Shown: positions 8,614-19,705 of the stretch, in pieces | Layout of the letters: each line of letters begins with the position of its first letter | Position numbering within the stretch: position 1 is the first letter of the stretch | Source: an uncultured Psychromonas sp. | Lineage (GTDB): Bacteria > Pseudomonadota > Gammaproteobacteria > Enterobacterales > Psychromonadaceae | Reading direction: 5' to 3' | DNA: 64,000 bases | NCBI RefSeq assembly: GCF_947489755.1 | Contig: NZ_CANLFB010000004.1 | Location: 120,818-184,817, forward strand | Translations under genes and position numbers: made by a program | The notes under the pieces: model-generated | Seen by the model: the letters and a program-made list of their open reading frames with translations, nothing else | Databases searched by the model: none | Told to the model about the DNA's origin: nothing

Positions 8614-9417
8614 TTAAGCTTCAAAGCCGCCGCTTTTAGGGCCTGAATGGTGATCATCTGATCCATTAGTATCATTATCATTTGATTCAGGTGCTTCTGT
8701 CACAGCGATGCTCACGCCACAAATGTCTCGATAAACAAGGCCAATGACATTAATGCAAAATGGGATGACAAATAACAAACCAATACCAGACGTTAAAATA
8801 CCAACAAGGAATAATGCACAAAAAATAATAAGCAATTGAGTGAATTGCCCGATATTTTTATGTACTAATTTAAAAGACAGTTTTAAAGCGACAACAGGAG
8901 AGACTTTCTTTTCGGCAATTAAAGGATAAACCAAACAGAAAGACATTTTTAAATATAATAAAACGATAATAGACAATACAAAGCCAGCACTGCCAAAGAC
9001 TTGTCCAAGCGCAATACTTGCCGCATTTGTCATCAAATTAACCATCATTGCGGCTAATGATAGTTTCAATAACATTTTGAAATAATTAAATAAATGCAAG
9101 GAGTTAGTTTTTAAACCAACCGAGTGATGTACGCCCATCATCACTAACCCCGTCATTAAGGGCGGAGCAATTAATAAGGCAAAAACAAAAAAAGCACCAA
9201 TGACTTTAGGGTCGCTCAAAGAGGCACTACCATCAATGAAGAGACTTAATAAAGCAAAGGAAATAAGCATAATAAAAATACAGGAAGTGAGGAGCGGTAA
9301 AAAGTGTTTACGGGTCACTTTAAGGGAATCTAATAACAATTTCTTTAAATCGAATCGGTATCCTTCAGCCAGTGATTTTTTAATATCACCACCTAATACA
9401 AAATATTTTGAGTTCAT
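8614..9417 (-). CDS. Inner-membrane protein, YciC/BPSS1780-like
   Basis: 267 residues. About six hydrophobic segments lie between residues 40 and 230, after a cytosolic N-terminus (DIKKSLAEGYRFDLKKLLLDS). The C-terminus is an acidic, Asn/Asp/Ser-rich tail. The layout fits the BPSS1780/YciC-type membrane family of unknown function. It sits 34 nt before the DUF2987-like gene and probably shares its transcript. No transport or enzyme motif was recognised. Confidence 0.6.
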   Translation of the reverse strand: MNSKYFVLGGDIKKSLAEGYRFDLKKLLLDSLKVTRKHFLPLLTSCIFIMLISFALLSLFIDGSASLSDPKVIGAFFVFALLIAPPLMTGLVMMGVHHSVGLKTNSLHLFNYFKMLLKLSLAAMMVNLMTNAASIALGQVFGSAGFVLSIIVLLYLKMSFCLVYPLIAEKKVSPVVALKLSFKLVHKNIGQFTQLLIIFCALFLVGILTSGIGLLFVIPFCINVIGLVYRDICGVSIAVTEAPESNDNDTNGSDDHHSGPKSGGFEA

Positions 9418-9448
9418 AACAAGCTAACTTCCCTACTAAAATAAATAA

Positions 9449-9484
9449 GAGCTAAATAAAAGCTAAATAACGGCTAAATAACAG
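9449..9484. repeat. Short tandem repeat, GCTAAATAA units
   Basis: Three close copies of GCTAAATAA (9451, 9462 and 9473) lie in the spacer between the membrane protein gene and cobB, at 11-bp spacing. No gene overlaps them. Confidence 0.5.
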
Positions 9485-9601
9485 CGGTTCAGCAGCGAAT
9501 CATTGTAGGGGGTTCTGTTAGCTTTTCAAGTAGATTAGGCGCTTATGCGTATTATTTAAAAATCAACTGTATAGGATACTTCACGTTATTTTTTAATCTC
9601 T

Positions 9602-10324
9602 TTAAGCTAATAGTGTTTTAACTAACTCTGGCACTAATTTCGACGCTTTTCCTTTTAAAATAATATCAAAATGATTATCGACCTCATTGGGTTCGAGATT
9701 GACTTCCATTGATTCTGCGCCAACGCTTTTGGCCTCTTCAACAAAACCTGCAGCAGGGTAAACCGTTCCAGAAGTACCAATAGCGATGAACAAATCAGCT
9801 TGTGCAAGATGATGATAAATAATATCTAACCCTAGTGGCATTTCTCCAAACCAAACAATATGCGGGCGAAGTGGCAATGGGTATTGGCAACAGGTACAAA
9901 AATCATCGCTGGTAAGATCAGTTGTCCATGGAATAACTTGGTTTGTTTTGGCACAACGTACTTTTAATAACTCGCCATGCATATGAATCACATTTTTAGA
10001 GCCGGCTTGTTCATGCAAATTATCTATGTTTTGTGTGACGAGTAAGAATTCACCTTCGAATTTTTCTTCGAGTTCTGCTAATGCATAATGTGCAGCATTA
10101 GGCTTACTGGTGCCTAAACAAAAACTCTGACGACGTTTATTATAAAAATCTAACACTAATTCCGGATCGCGTTTATACCCATCTAAGGTCGCGACGTCTT
10201 CAAGTTTATACTTTTCCCATAGACCATCTTTTGCGCGAAAAGTACTAATGCCTGACTCAGCTGAAATACCAGCGCCTGTTAAGATCACAATTTTCTTATA
10301 CTTATTCACGGCAATAAACCTCAT
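9602..10324 (-). CDS. cobB: NAD-dependent protein deacylase (sirtuin)
   Basis: 240 residues. NAD-binding motifs are [18 protein letters not shown] (about 13-30) and [16 protein letters not shown] carries the catalytic His. A zinc site is formed by VRCAK and the FCTCCQYP cluster. The WFGEMPLG and [15 protein letters not shown] segments closely follow E. coli CobB. It removes acetyl and succinyl groups from protein lysines and controls acetyl-CoA synthetase. The gene stands alone; a GTG at residue 6 is an alternative start. Confidence 0.93.
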   Translation of the reverse strand: MRFIAVNKYKKIVILTGAGISAESGISTFRAKDGLWEKYKLEDVATLDGYKRDPELVLDFYNKRRQSFCLGTSKPNAAHYALAELEEKFEGEFLLVTQNIDNLHEQAGSKNVIHMHGELLKVRCAKTNQVIPWTTDLTSDDFCTCCQYPLPLRPHIVWFGEMPLGLDIIYHHLAQADLFIAIGTSGTVYPAAGFVEEAKSVGAESMEVNLEPNEVDNHFDIILKGKASKLVPELVKTLLA

Positions 10325-10632
10325 CGACTTTTTATTTGTTTATTTGAAAGCGTACTTCTCTATTCTCTTGTCTTCTCATTATTCTAGCGCTCTATTCCGT
10401 TGACTTATTAAACCATCAGAAAATAGCACTATTAATTGTAGTGTTATATAAAAAAAAGTTTGTGTCTAAGTTCATAATATATTGATTCAACTAGTCAGTT
10501 GTTTAATCACTGTCTTATACATTAACAAAGATGGACTATAAATTTCAGGCAAAAAAAAAGCCGCTAAGCGACTTTTTTAAGGAGATGTAATGCCAAATTG
10601 AATAATGACCTAATTATCAAACTTAGTATTAA
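10325..10632. other. Intergenic cobB-ihfA, no gene
   Basis: 308 bp with stops in all frames. It holds the ihfA terminator at its right end and otherwise AT-rich sequence, presumably with the cobB promoter, which I could not place with confidence. Confidence 0.6.
10554..10578 (-). terminator. Terminator after pheST-ihfA
   Basis: AAAAAAGCCGC pairs with GCGACTTTTTT (one mismatch) around a TAA loop. On the minus strand the stem is followed by nine T (10559-10551). It lies 55 bp after the ihfA stop and ends the pheS-pheT-ihfA transcript. Confidence 0.8.
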
Positions 10633-10938
10633 TTATTTATTAGGCTTATCTGATAGGCTAGTTTCCACTAACTCTTTCAGTTTCTGACCAGCTTTAAAAG
10701 TAACAACTCGTCGGGCTTCAATAGGAATATCTTCGCCAGTTTTCGGATTACGACCAGGCCGTTCTCCTTTATCTTTAAGTTCAAATCCACCAAAACCTGA
10801 AATTTTAACTGGAGAACCAGCTTCAAGTGTAGATTTAATTTCTTCGAAAAAAGATTCTACAAACTCTTTTGCTTCTCGCTTGCTTAATCCGATTTCTTCC
10901 GATAAATGTGCTGCTATCTCAGCTTTTGTCAGTGCCAT
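10633..10938 (-). CDS. ihfA: Integration host factor subunit alpha
   Basis: 101 residues, the usual length. [20 protein letters not shown] and the beta-arm [20 protein letters not shown] with the Pro-containing tip ([10 protein letters not shown]) identify the HU/IHF family. The position directly after pheT and the [16 protein letters not shown] end identify the alpha subunit. With IhfB it bends DNA about 160 degrees at replication, recombination and promoter sites. The ATG is 3 nt after the pheT stop. Confidence 0.97.
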   Translation of the reverse strand: MALTKAEIAAHLSEEIGLSKREAKEFVESFFEEIKSTLEAGSPVKISGFGGFELKDKGERPGRNPKTGEDIPIEARRVVTFKAGQKLKELVETSLSDKPNK

Positions 10939-10941
10939 AAA

Positions 10942-13329
10942 TTAATCTCTCAACGATGCATGAAATTCCGTAGAAACCGCTTCAACTATTAAACTAACGC
11001 TATCAGCAATCTCCTGTTCTTCCAAAGTACGTGTTGCATCTTGTAAGATCAAGCCTATTGCTAAACTTTTCTTACCTTCTTCAACACCTTGTCCTTTGTA
11101 TACGTCAAACAAGTTTATGCTAACTAGTTGAGAACCGCCAATTTTTTCTATAAATTTTAAGACGTTACCTGCATTTACTTGATCATCGACCACAAATGCA
11201 AGATCTCGGCTGTTCGCAGGGAACTTAGAGATGTCACCCGCTTGTGGTAATTGACGAGTGAGCACAGCATCAATTTCTATTTCAAAAACAATAGCTTGGC
11301 CATTTAATGAAAATGGTTTTTTCAAGCTTGGGTGCAAACTACCAATAAAACCAACATTAACGCCGTTACGATAAATACCAGCAGATTGGCCAGGATGAAG
11401 CGCACTGTGCTTCTCTGCTCTGAACTCAAAGCTTGCATCATCAACGGTTAAGTCTAATACCGCTTCTAAATCTGCTTTTAAGTCAAAGAAATCAGCAGCT
11501 CGCGTTTCGATAGACCAATGTTCATCATTCACATTACCAATAATAACGCCTGATAACATTGCTTGTTGACGAATACCATTTTCAGCTTGCTCATCTTTAA
11601 TGAAACGTAGGCCTGTTTCAAATAAACGAACACGATTTTGTTGACGTTTTTGGTTTTTAGAGACACTTTCTAATAAACCAGACCACAAACTAACACGCAT
11701 TGCTGACATATCTTTAGAGATAGGATTAGGCAAGATTAACGCGTCAGATTCAGGGTGTAATTTAAGTTGCTTGTCAGGGTCAACAAAACTATAAGTAATC
11801 GCTTCTTGATATTCACGATTCACTAATACATCACGAATTTTAGACAGTTTTAAACGCGACTCATTGTGTGCTGGCATGGTTAAAGCTGCGTGAGGGGCAA
11901 TATTTGGAATGTTGTTATAACCAAATACACGTGCCACTTCTTCAACTAAGTCTTCTTCAATTTCCATGTCAAAACGGTAAGTCGGTGCAATAGCAGACCA
12001 ACCTTCAGCTGTTTCAGAAACAACACAACCTAGTTGCGTTAATATTTTTTGAACACGGTCTGAATCAATTGAAATACCGATTAAACGATCTAGTTTACTA
12101 CGGCGTAACTCAATGGTTGCTTGTTTTGGTAAAGTCGCTTCGTTGACTGCTTCAGTAATTGGACCAACTTGACCACCACAGATGTCAACTAACAGCTGTG
12201 TAGCACGTTCCATTGCAGTTGCTTGTAATACAGGATCCACACCACGTTCGTAACGATGTGAAGCGTCAGTATGTAAACCGTAACTACGTGCACGACCAGC
12301 AATCGCTAAAGGTGCAAAGAATGCACTTTCTAAGAAGATATCTGTTGAACCTTCTTGTACACCAGAATCTTGACCACCGAAGATACCTGCCATTGCAAGC
12401 GCTTTAGATTGGTCTGCAATCACTAATGTATCAGCGTTTAATTTAACTTCTTTACCGTCTAGTAGCGTTAGTTTTTCATCTTGCTCAGCAAGACGAACTT
12501 CAATACCACCTTCTAGTTTAGTTAAATCAAATGCATGCATTGGATGACCCAACTCAAGCAATACGTATTGCGTGATATCGACAACGGCATCAACACTACG
12601 TACACCACAACGGCGTAGTTTTTCAACCATCCAAAGTGGTGTTGTTGCATTTTGATTAATCCCTTTAATCACACGGCCAAGATAACGAGGACATGCTTCA
12701 GGTGCTTGTAAGTTAATAGCAACTTGGTCATCAATAGTAACATCAACATTGTTCCAAGTGACTGGCGTTGCTTCAATGCCATTTAATACGGCGACTTCAC
12801 GAGCAAGACCGGCAACCCCTAAACAATCAGCACGGTTTGCTGTTAAATCAACATCAATGATCACGTCATTAAGTTGTAGATATTCACGGACACATTGACC
12901 GATTGGCGCATCTAAAGGTAATTCGATAATACCTTCTGCACTGTCTGCCATGCCTAACTCAGACTCACTACACAACATACCAAATGATGGTTGACCGCGT
13001 AGTTTTGCTTTTTTAATTTTAAAGTCGCCCGGTAAGACTGCACCGACAACGGCAACAGCTACTTTTAATCCTAAACGACAGTTTTTAGCGCCACAAACGA
13101 TATCGATTAATTCATCTTCACCGATATTGATTTTAGTAACTTGTAATTTATCTGCATCAGGATGTGGGCCACATTCAACTACTTCACCAACAAGTACTTT
13201 ACTGAACTCGCCAGCAACAGGCTCTACGTCATCAACTTCAAGACCGGCCATTGTAATTTGATGTTGTAGTGCTTCAGAACTGATTTCTGGGTTAACCCAT
13301 TCGCGTAACCAAGCTTCACTGAATTTCAT
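10942..13329 (-). CDS. pheT: Phenylalanyl-tRNA synthetase beta subunit
   Basis: 795 residues, full family length. The N-terminus [14 protein letters not shown] and the EMAP-like tRNA-binding domain ([18 protein letters not shown], about 45-62) are followed by B3/B4 editing and B5 domains. The C-terminal anticodon-binding domain has [13 protein letters not shown] (about 700). It forms the alpha2-beta2 enzyme that charges tRNA-Phe, with editing of Tyr-tRNA-Phe. It begins 12 nt after pheS. Confidence 0.97.
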   Translation of the reverse strand: MKFSEAWLREWVNPEISSEALQHQITMAGLEVDDVEPVAGEFSKVLVGEVVECGPHPDADKLQVTKINIGEDELIDIVCGAKNCRLGLKVAVAVVGAVLPGDFKIKKAKLRGQPSFGMLCSESELGMADSAEGIIELPLDAPIGQCVREYLQLNDVIIDVDLTANRADCLGVAGLAREVAVLNGIEATPVTWNNVDVTIDDQVAINLQAPEACPRYLGRVIKGINQNATTPLWMVEKLRRCGVRSVDAVVDITQYVLLELGHPMHAFDLTKLEGGIEVRLAEQDEKLTLLDGKEVKLNADTLVIADQSKALAMAGIFGGQDSGVQEGSTDIFLESAFFAPLAIAGRARSYGLHTDASHRYERGVDPVLQATAMERATQLLVDICGGQVGPITEAVNEATLPKQATIELRRSKLDRLIGISIDSDRVQKILTQLGCVVSETAEGWSAIAPTYRFDMEIEEDLVEEVARVFGYNNIPNIAPHAALTMPAHNESRLKLSKIRDVLVNREYQEAITYSFVDPDKQLKLHPESDALILPNPISKDMSAMRVSLWSGLLESVSKNQKRQQNRVRLFETGLRFIKDEQAENGIRQQAMLSGVIIGNVNDEHWSIETRAADFFDLKADLEAVLDLTVDDASFEFRAEKHSALHPGQSAGIYRNGVNVGFIGSLHPSLKKPFSLNGQAIVFEIEIDAVLTRQLPQAGDISKFPANSRDLAFVVDDQVNAGNVLKFIEKIGGSQLVSINLFDVYKGQGVEEGKKSLAIGLILQDATRTLEEQEIADSVSLIVEAVSTEFHASLRD

Positions 13330-13341
13330 TATTAATAACCC

Positions 13342-14331
<990 letters not shown>

Positions 14332-14488
14332 CTACTTTAGACAAGTGATAAAAAATATGGGTGTAATTTTACGCAGATCAAAGTGATATGGCTAGTGCTG
14401 AGGACGGTTTGCAGGCGATAAAATGCTGGAATTGAACAATTATTTCTTGTTCAAGCCAGCGCTCGTAAAAGACAGGTGAAATATAGCG

Positions 14489-15100
14489 TTATAATACGGT
14501 CCACGTTTGAGTCACTAATAACGTCTCTTGATCATAAAGTTGACCGGTAAACTGATCGCCTTTATTCACTTTACCAACGCCTTTGGGTGTCCCCGTCATT
14601 AATATATCGTGTTTTTCAAAAGACATAAACTCATTAACAGCAGCGACAATTTGTGCAGGTTTATAAATCATTAGCTCATAATTAGCTTGTTGAATAACGT
14701 CACCATTAATTAATAAAACTAAACTTAATGATTCCACTTTATTGTCAATAGCGACAAACTCAGAAAATACCGCTGATGCGTCAAACGCTTTCGCCCTTTC
14801 CCAAGGTAAGCTTTTGCTTTTTAATACACTTTGTACTTCACGTTTTGTTAAATCTAAGCCGATGCCTGCACCAATAAATTGGTTGTTTTCTATAATCAAA
14901 GATAGCTCTGCTTCATAATGAATCGCATCAACAGGATGGGTTTTAATTTCAGTTGAAATAGCAGAGTTTGGCTTTACAAAAATAACAGGTTCCGTCGGCG
15001 TTTCATTATTTAACTCCGCGATATGTTCAACATAGTTACGGCCAATACACACGACTTTTGAAGGTGTGATTTGTTGTCCATTTAATAAAACGGTTTGCAT
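14489..15100 (-). CDS. Fumarylacetoacetate hydrolase family protein
   Basis: 203 residues, a short FAH-fold enzyme. CIGRNYVEHIAEL at the start, VKPNSAIS, the metal-binding HYEAELSLII (two Glu) and the GIGLDLTKREVQ segment (Asp) are the family signatures; MTGTPKGVGKV closes the active site. Such proteins act as acylpyruvases or oxaloacetate decarboxylase/tautomerases; the substrate is not readable here. The start has a good ribosome site (AAGGA). It is a single gene between pheS and ycfH. Confidence 0.85.
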   Translation of the reverse strand: MQTVLLNGQQITPSKVVCIGRNYVEHIAELNNETPTEPVIFVKPNSAISTEIKTHPVDAIHYEAELSLIIENNQFIGAGIGLDLTKREVQSVLKSKSLPWERAKAFDASAVFSEFVAIDNKVESLSLVLLINGDVIQQANYELMIYKPAQIVAAVNEFMSFEKHDILMTGTPKGVGKVNKGDQFTGQLYDQETLLVTQTWTVL

Positions 15101-15254
15101 ATTAGTTTCCTTTTCGCATATTTTTCTTCTGGTCTTTCCATCTGCATTTGCATCTTTCTATTGATTAACTGCAGATTGACATTAACAAGCCGAAATTAAC
15201 AATATTGTACCTAAAAAAATCAGAAGGCTCATTACACCAGTAATAACAATGTAG

Positions 15255-16037
15255 CTAGTTGACCGTAACGGCGCCTTTAAATAAAGTGAAGTAGTTATTA
15301 GTGGTCACTTCAGCTAATTCTTCAAAAGACACCCCTTTTAAATCTGCCACAAATTTAGCAACATCATGCGTATAGGCTGGCTCATTTTCTTGGCCGCGAT
15401 GTGGGACAGGTGCGAGGTAAGGTGAATCGGTTTCAACTAATAAACGATCTAATGGCACGGCTTTGATCACTTCTTGCAGCTCTTTGGCATTTTTAAAAGT
15501 GACAATACCTGACACTGAGATATAAAAGCCCATTTTCATCGCTTCTTCCGCCATTTCAATAGACTCAGTAAAACAATGTAATACGCCGCCAACTTGCTCT
15601 GCACCTTCTTCATGAAGAATATCTAACGTTTCTTGACGTGCGCCGCGAGTATGGATAATTAAAGGCTTATTAAGCTGTTTAGCAACTCTAATTTGTCTAC
15701 GAAATGCATCCATTTGCCATTCTTTTGTCTCTGGTGAATAAAAGAAATCTAACCCTGTTTCACCTATTGCGACCACTTTGTCTGAACTAGCATATTCAAG
15801 TAATAAGGCCTCATCCATCACAGCCTCTTTGTACAATGGATGGATACCACACGTACTAGATACTTGTTTATAAGGGGCAATCATTTCAGCCATGGCCGGA
15901 TAATCATCTAACGTCACGCAAACACTTAATAAATGTGTAATACCCTGTACTCGAGCTTTGTCGATAACGTCTGCAATGTTCTTATGTTTTTCTTTATAAT
16001 CTAAGCGGTCAAGATGGCAATGAGAATCTACTAACAT
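15255..16037 (-). CDS. ycfH: TatD family metal-dependent hydrolase
   Basis: 260 residues. Metal ligands are visible in VDSHCHLD (about 3-10), GETGLDFFYS (Glu), IIHTRGA, LHCFTES and VETDSPYLAP. Two-metal TatD/YcfH nucleases have 3'-5' exonuclease or AP-endonuclease activity. It overlaps the end of holB by 7 nt and closes the fab-holB cluster, its usual place in gammaproteobacteria. Confidence 0.9.
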   Translation of the reverse strand: MLVDSHCHLDRLDYKEKHKNIADVIDKARVQGITHLLSVCVTLDDYPAMAEMIAPYKQVSSTCGIHPLYKEAVMDEALLLEYASSDKVVAIGETGLDFFYSPETKEWQMDAFRRQIRVAKQLNKPLIIHTRGARQETLDILHEEGAEQVGGVLHCFTESIEMAEEAMKMGFYISVSGIVTFKNAKELQEVIKAVPLDRLLVETDSPYLAPVPHRGQENEPAYTHDVAKFVADLKGVSFEELAEVTTNNYFTLFKGAVTVN

Positions 16038-17086
16038 GCTGTATTTTCCTTAAATTCGTTTTTAATTTTTATCAATAATGCGTTAATCAACAGTTCTTTT
16101 TTTAGCGATGAATGACTGGTTAACAAACTGCGTGTCTTTAATATTTCAGTACTTAATACACGTAAACTTTTGTAAGAGAGCTGCGCTTGCCAAAGTTGTA
16201 ATTGTGGCAATGCAAAATAATAAATAGCATCTTCATTAAGCTGATTATTATTTAATTTTAATTTATGAATATCGTGTAATAAATGAAAGACCAATAATAG
16301 GTTTTGTTCTACATCTTTCGTCAATAACTGCGAAAATGAAAAAAGATGAATAGGTTGATACAACAAATTAAACAAACCTTCAACGCACTGACGACGCGTG
16401 TCAATTGAAGCATCTTCCTGCAAGGCTTTTAAATGGTTAAGTAATGCTAATGGACTATTTTGAAACCATCGTAACACGCCATAATCGCTCACTTGATACC
16501 CAAGCGCATACAACCAATCGATTAGCGTTTGATCATCGGGACTGTGTATATGCGTTTGTTGTAAACGACTTAATAACGTTGGCATTAATTGATGGTGTGT
16601 ACGCGCCAATAAAATAAGGTAGCTATCACCCTGCGGTTCTTCAAGTGTTTTTAACAATGCATTCGCAGCAGCTTCTGTTAACTGTTCAACCCCTTTGATG
16701 ATGACCACTTTATTATTACCTAACTGTGGACGTTCATTGAGCTTCTCAGTTAAGAGACGTACTTGGTCAATACCAATTGATTTATTCATCTCTGCTTCTA
16801 ATAAATTCAAGTCAAGATGATTATTCGCACTGATTAAACGGCAAGAATGGCATTCAAAACATGCATCATTTTCTTGTTTATTTGTACATAATAAAAACTG
16901 AGCTAATTGTTTTGCTAACTTATATTTACCAATCCCTGCACTGCCAGTGAATAATAAACCATGCGCAAAACGCCCTTCATGGTAAGTATTTTGTAACTTC
17001 TGATAAAAAGGCGTTAACCAAGGTGTGGTGACATTATCAAAAATCACCTCAGCATTATCTGTATCTGGCATTTCATTGTTCGGCAT
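16031..17086 (-). CDS. holB: DNA polymerase III delta' subunit
   Basis: 351 residues. The AAA+ clamp-loader domain carries GSAGIGKYKLA as its P-loop-like motif (about 48-58). A four-Cys zinc module (C at LLCTN and the CFECHSC cluster) is typical of delta'. ALLKTLEEPQGDSYLILL and LSRLQQTHIH are the Walker B/sensor region of this family. It is part of the clamp loader that places the beta clamp on DNA. It follows tmk directly and overlaps ycfH. Confidence 0.92.
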   Translation of the reverse strand: MPNNEMPDTDNAEVIFDNVTTPWLTPFYQKLQNTYHEGRFAHGLLFTGSAGIGKYKLAKQLAQFLLCTNKQENDACFECHSCRLISANNHLDLNLLEAEMNKSIGIDQVRLLTEKLNERPQLGNNKVVIIKGVEQLTEAAANALLKTLEEPQGDSYLILLARTHHQLMPTLLSRLQQTHIHSPDDQTLIDWLYALGYQVSDYGVLRWFQNSPLALLNHLKALQEDASIDTRRQCVEGLFNLLYQPIHLFSFSQLLTKDVEQNLLLVFHLLHDIHKLKLNNNQLNEDAIYYFALPQLQLWQAQLSYKSLRVLSTEILKTRSLLTSHSSLKKELLINALLIKIKNEFKENTAC

Positions 17087-17740
17087 TTATAAACTCGCTA
17101 ACCAAGTATCAAGTTGTTGCTTAATGGCGGTTTCAACCTCGGAAAATGACTGACTTGCATCAATACACACCGCGCTCGGTTCATCTGCAACTAATTGCTG
17201 AAATACGGCGCGAGAGCGATTAAAGAAATCGATGGCTAACCGTTCAATGCGGTCTAACTCTCCACGACCACGTGCTCTACTTAACCCTAGTTCAGGTTCG
17301 ATGTCTAAAAACAACGTAAAGTCCGCTTTGAAATCACCTAATGCGACCTGTTTAATATCGCGAATGAGATTTAAATCAATCCCGCGACCGCCTCCTTGAT
17401 AGGCTAAAGAAGACCAGTTATGACGGTCACCAATAACCACCTTATTGTCAGCCAAAGCAGGTTTTATTTTATGCTCTACTAACTGAACGCGTGCCGCATA
17501 CATAATTAACAACTCAGCTTTATCATCTAGTTGCTCGTCATCGACATCCATTTTAACGATATCACGCATTTTTTCAGCTAATACGGTGCCGCCAGGTTCA
17601 CGCGTCAGTTCAATTTTCTGTTCAGAGAGTCCTTTGCTGATTAACCAATCTTGAATATATTGAATCGCAGTACTTTTCCCTGCGCCTTCTAACCCTTCAA
17701 TAACAATAAATTTACCCGCTAGTTTTTGTTGTACTGACAT
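17087..17740 (-). CDS. tmk: Thymidylate kinase
   Basis: 217 residues from ATG 17740, which has GAGG 11 nt upstream; an 11-residue longer frame would overlap mltG and is less likely. P-loop IEGLEGAGKST, the DR motif IGDRHNWSSLAYQGGGRG and the lid RARGRGELDRIE are present. It phosphorylates dTMP to dTDP. The start lies 1 nt after the mltG stop, in the conserved pabC-mltG-tmk-holB order. Confidence 0.94.
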   Translation of the reverse strand: MSVQQKLAGKFIVIEGLEGAGKSTAIQYIQDWLISKGLSEQKIELTREPGGTVLAEKMRDIVKMDVDDEQLDDKAELLIMYAARVQLVEHKIKPALADNKVVIGDRHNWSSLAYQGGGRGIDLNLIRDIKQVALGDFKADFTLFLDIEPELGLSRARGRGELDRIERLAIDFFNRSRAVFQQLVADEPSAVCIDASQSFSEVETAIKQQLDTWLASL

Positions 17741-17741
17741 A

Positions 17742-18737
17742 TTACATTCCTCGGATATATTTATTAACGGCATTGTTATGTTCTCTTAAGTTTTTAGAGA
17801 AGTAAGAAGTGCCATCTCCTTTGCTCACAAAGTACAAATATTTAGTATCAGCAGGATGCAAAGCAGCAAACAAGGCTTCTTCACTTGGCATTGCAATTGG
17901 TGTTGGTGGCAAACCTGCCATAGTGTAAGTGTTATAAGCTGTTTTTTCTCTTAAATCTTTACTGCGAATACGCCCATTATAACGATCGCCCATTCCATAA
18001 ATAACAGTTGGATCTGTCTGTAAACGCATTCCGATTTTTAAACGGTTTACAAATACCGATGAAATCTTATCTCGGTCATTGGCTAAACCACTTTCTTTTT
18101 CAATAATTGACGCCATGATTAACGCCTCATAAGGATTTTTATAAGGTAAGTTTTTGTCTCTTTCCGCCCATAATTTTTCTAATACACGTTGTTGATGAAG
18201 ATAGGCTTTTTTGACAATGCTAAAGGCGCTCATATCAGCAGTGTAATGATAAGTTTCAGGAAACAATAAACCCTCTAATTTAGTTGAAGAGCTTTCCAAG
18301 GCAGTCAGCAATTCTTGTTCTGTTTTTTGTAACGGCTGAATATGCTCTGCATTAGTAAAGATTGCTTGCCAGTCTTTATAAGTGCTGCCTTCGACAAAGG
18401 TCAATTTAAACTGGTGCTCATGTCCACTGGTTAATATAACCAAAATTTGTTCTAAAGAAGCCCCTTTTGGTAATTCATAAGTACCTGATTTTATTTTTGT
18501 TAACTCAGGTCTCAATTTTGAGACGACCTTCCACCAACGTTGATTATCCAATAAACCTTGATCAATTAACTGTGGTGCTAAATGGGAGAAATAACTACCG
18601 TCAGCTAAGGTAAATAATTGTGCTTCTTGTACTCTCGGGGAACCTAAGTAAGCGTCTATTTGTTGCTTTGACCACAGTAGTGCTGCGGCGATTACTACAC
18701 AGATTAATAATAAAACGAACCCTATTTTCTTCATCAT
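17742..18737 (-). CDS. mltG: Endolytic murein transglycosylase
   Basis: 331 residues. A single N-terminal membrane helix (about 5-23) leads to a periplasmic LysM-like part (KIKSGTYELPKG) and the YceG catalytic domain. The catalytic Glu is in LIMASIIEKESG; RLQTDPTVIYGMG and NTYTMAGLPPTPI are family blocks. It cuts nascent glycan strands and limits their length. It overlaps the end of pabC by 4 nt. Confidence 0.94.
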   Translation of the reverse strand: MMKKIGFVLLLICVVIAAALLWSKQQIDAYLGSPRVQEAQLFTLADGSYFSHLAPQLIDQGLLDNQRWWKVVSKLRPELTKIKSGTYELPKGASLEQILVILTSGHEHQFKLTFVEGSTYKDWQAIFTNAEHIQPLQKTEQELLTALESSSTKLEGLLFPETYHYTADMSAFSIVKKAYLHQQRVLEKLWAERDKNLPYKNPYEALIMASIIEKESGLANDRDKISSVFVNRLKIGMRLQTDPTVIYGMGDRYNGRIRSKDLREKTAYNTYTMAGLPPTPIAMPSEEALFAALHPADTKYLYFVSKGDGTSYFSKNLREHNNAVNKYIRGM

Positions 18738-19555
18738 TGTTGCGAACTTCCTTGCTTAAGTATTGCTTGTAATTCAGTTATTCGTTGTAACTGTTGCTCA
18801 CTATAACTTTTTTCTTGGTATTGTTTCACAGGCACAATGCCCATCAAAGCATTAGAGAGAAAAAGACAAGAGGCTTGGTTTACCTCTTCTAAAGAGATTT
18901 CTTTTACGACAACGTTAATGGCACTATGTTGCAAGATACGTTCACGCATCACCCCCGCCACACCGCAAAAGTCTAATTTTGGTGTTATCCATTGACCATT
19001 AAGGTAAATAAATACATTAGCGCTACAGGCTTCAATCACGTTTCCAAACTCATCACAAACCAATCCTTCAACCGCATTTAACGTCGCTAATTCTTGTTTA
19101 ATGAAAACTTGTTCTAATCTTGCTAATGATTTTAAACCTGCAAGTTGCTTATTACGGCCCAGTTGGCTTGAGCATTGAGCGATATTAATGCCTTGTTGTT
19201 GCCATTGTAAATAAGCATCAGGAAACTTAGAAAGGCTAATAATCCGTTGAATATCTTTGCAACCGTCTGCACTATAACCTCGTCCACCACTCCCTCTGGT
19301 GAGTATTAACTTTAATACATAATGAGGTTCGCTGGACACTGTCTTAGCAGCAGTAAAGACTTCTTGTTCAAGTTGTTGCCAATCAATTTCAGGAAAAAAC
19401 AGGCGTGTGACACCATGTTGTAAACGCTTTAAATGAAGTGGCCAATCAATGACGTCGCCAAACTCGACTTTGATAGTAGAGAATAAACCATCACCGTAAG
19501 CGAGCCCTCGATCTGTGGCATTAATTTTATTATTTTCTAGTCCGTTAATTAACAT
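18734..19555 (-). CDS. pabC: Aminodeoxychorismate lyase
   Basis: 273 residues, class IV PLP enzyme. ATDRGLAYGDGLFSTIKV near the start is the family signature and LAGLKSLARLEQVF carries the PLP lysine. It makes p-aminobenzoate for folate from aminodeoxychorismate. It is separated from fabF by the fabF terminator, so pabC-mltG-tmk-holB-ycfH may have its own promoter in 19556-19650. Confidence 0.92.
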   Translation of the reverse strand: MLINGLENNKINATDRGLAYGDGLFSTIKVEFGDVIDWPLHLKRLQHGVTRLFFPEIDWQQLEQEVFTAAKTVSSEPHYVLKLILTRGSGGRGYSADGCKDIQRIISLSKFPDAYLQWQQQGINIAQCSSQLGRNKQLAGLKSLARLEQVFIKQELATLNAVEGLVCDEFGNVIEACSANVFIYLNGQWITPKLDFCGVAGVMRERILQHSAINVVVKEISLEEVNQASCLFLSNALMGIVPVKQYQEKSYSEQQLQRITELQAILKQGSSQQ

Positions 19556-19653
19556 CTACTTATCACTAATCTTTATAATTTCATTGATGAAGTTGAGTAT
19601 ACCGATCCTACTTTATTTATAACATCGCTAACGTTTATAAAATTTAGATATAA

Positions 19654-19682
19654 AAAAACCCGATGGATTAAATCAGGTTTTT
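19654..19682 (-). terminator. Terminator after fabF
   Basis: AAAAACCCGAT pairs with ATCAGGTTTTT (one mismatch) around GGATTAA. On the minus strand a T-run follows. It lies about 25 bp after the fabF stop. Confidence 0.7.
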
Positions 19683-19705
19683 AATTTTCTACAGTATTAG
19701 AAAAA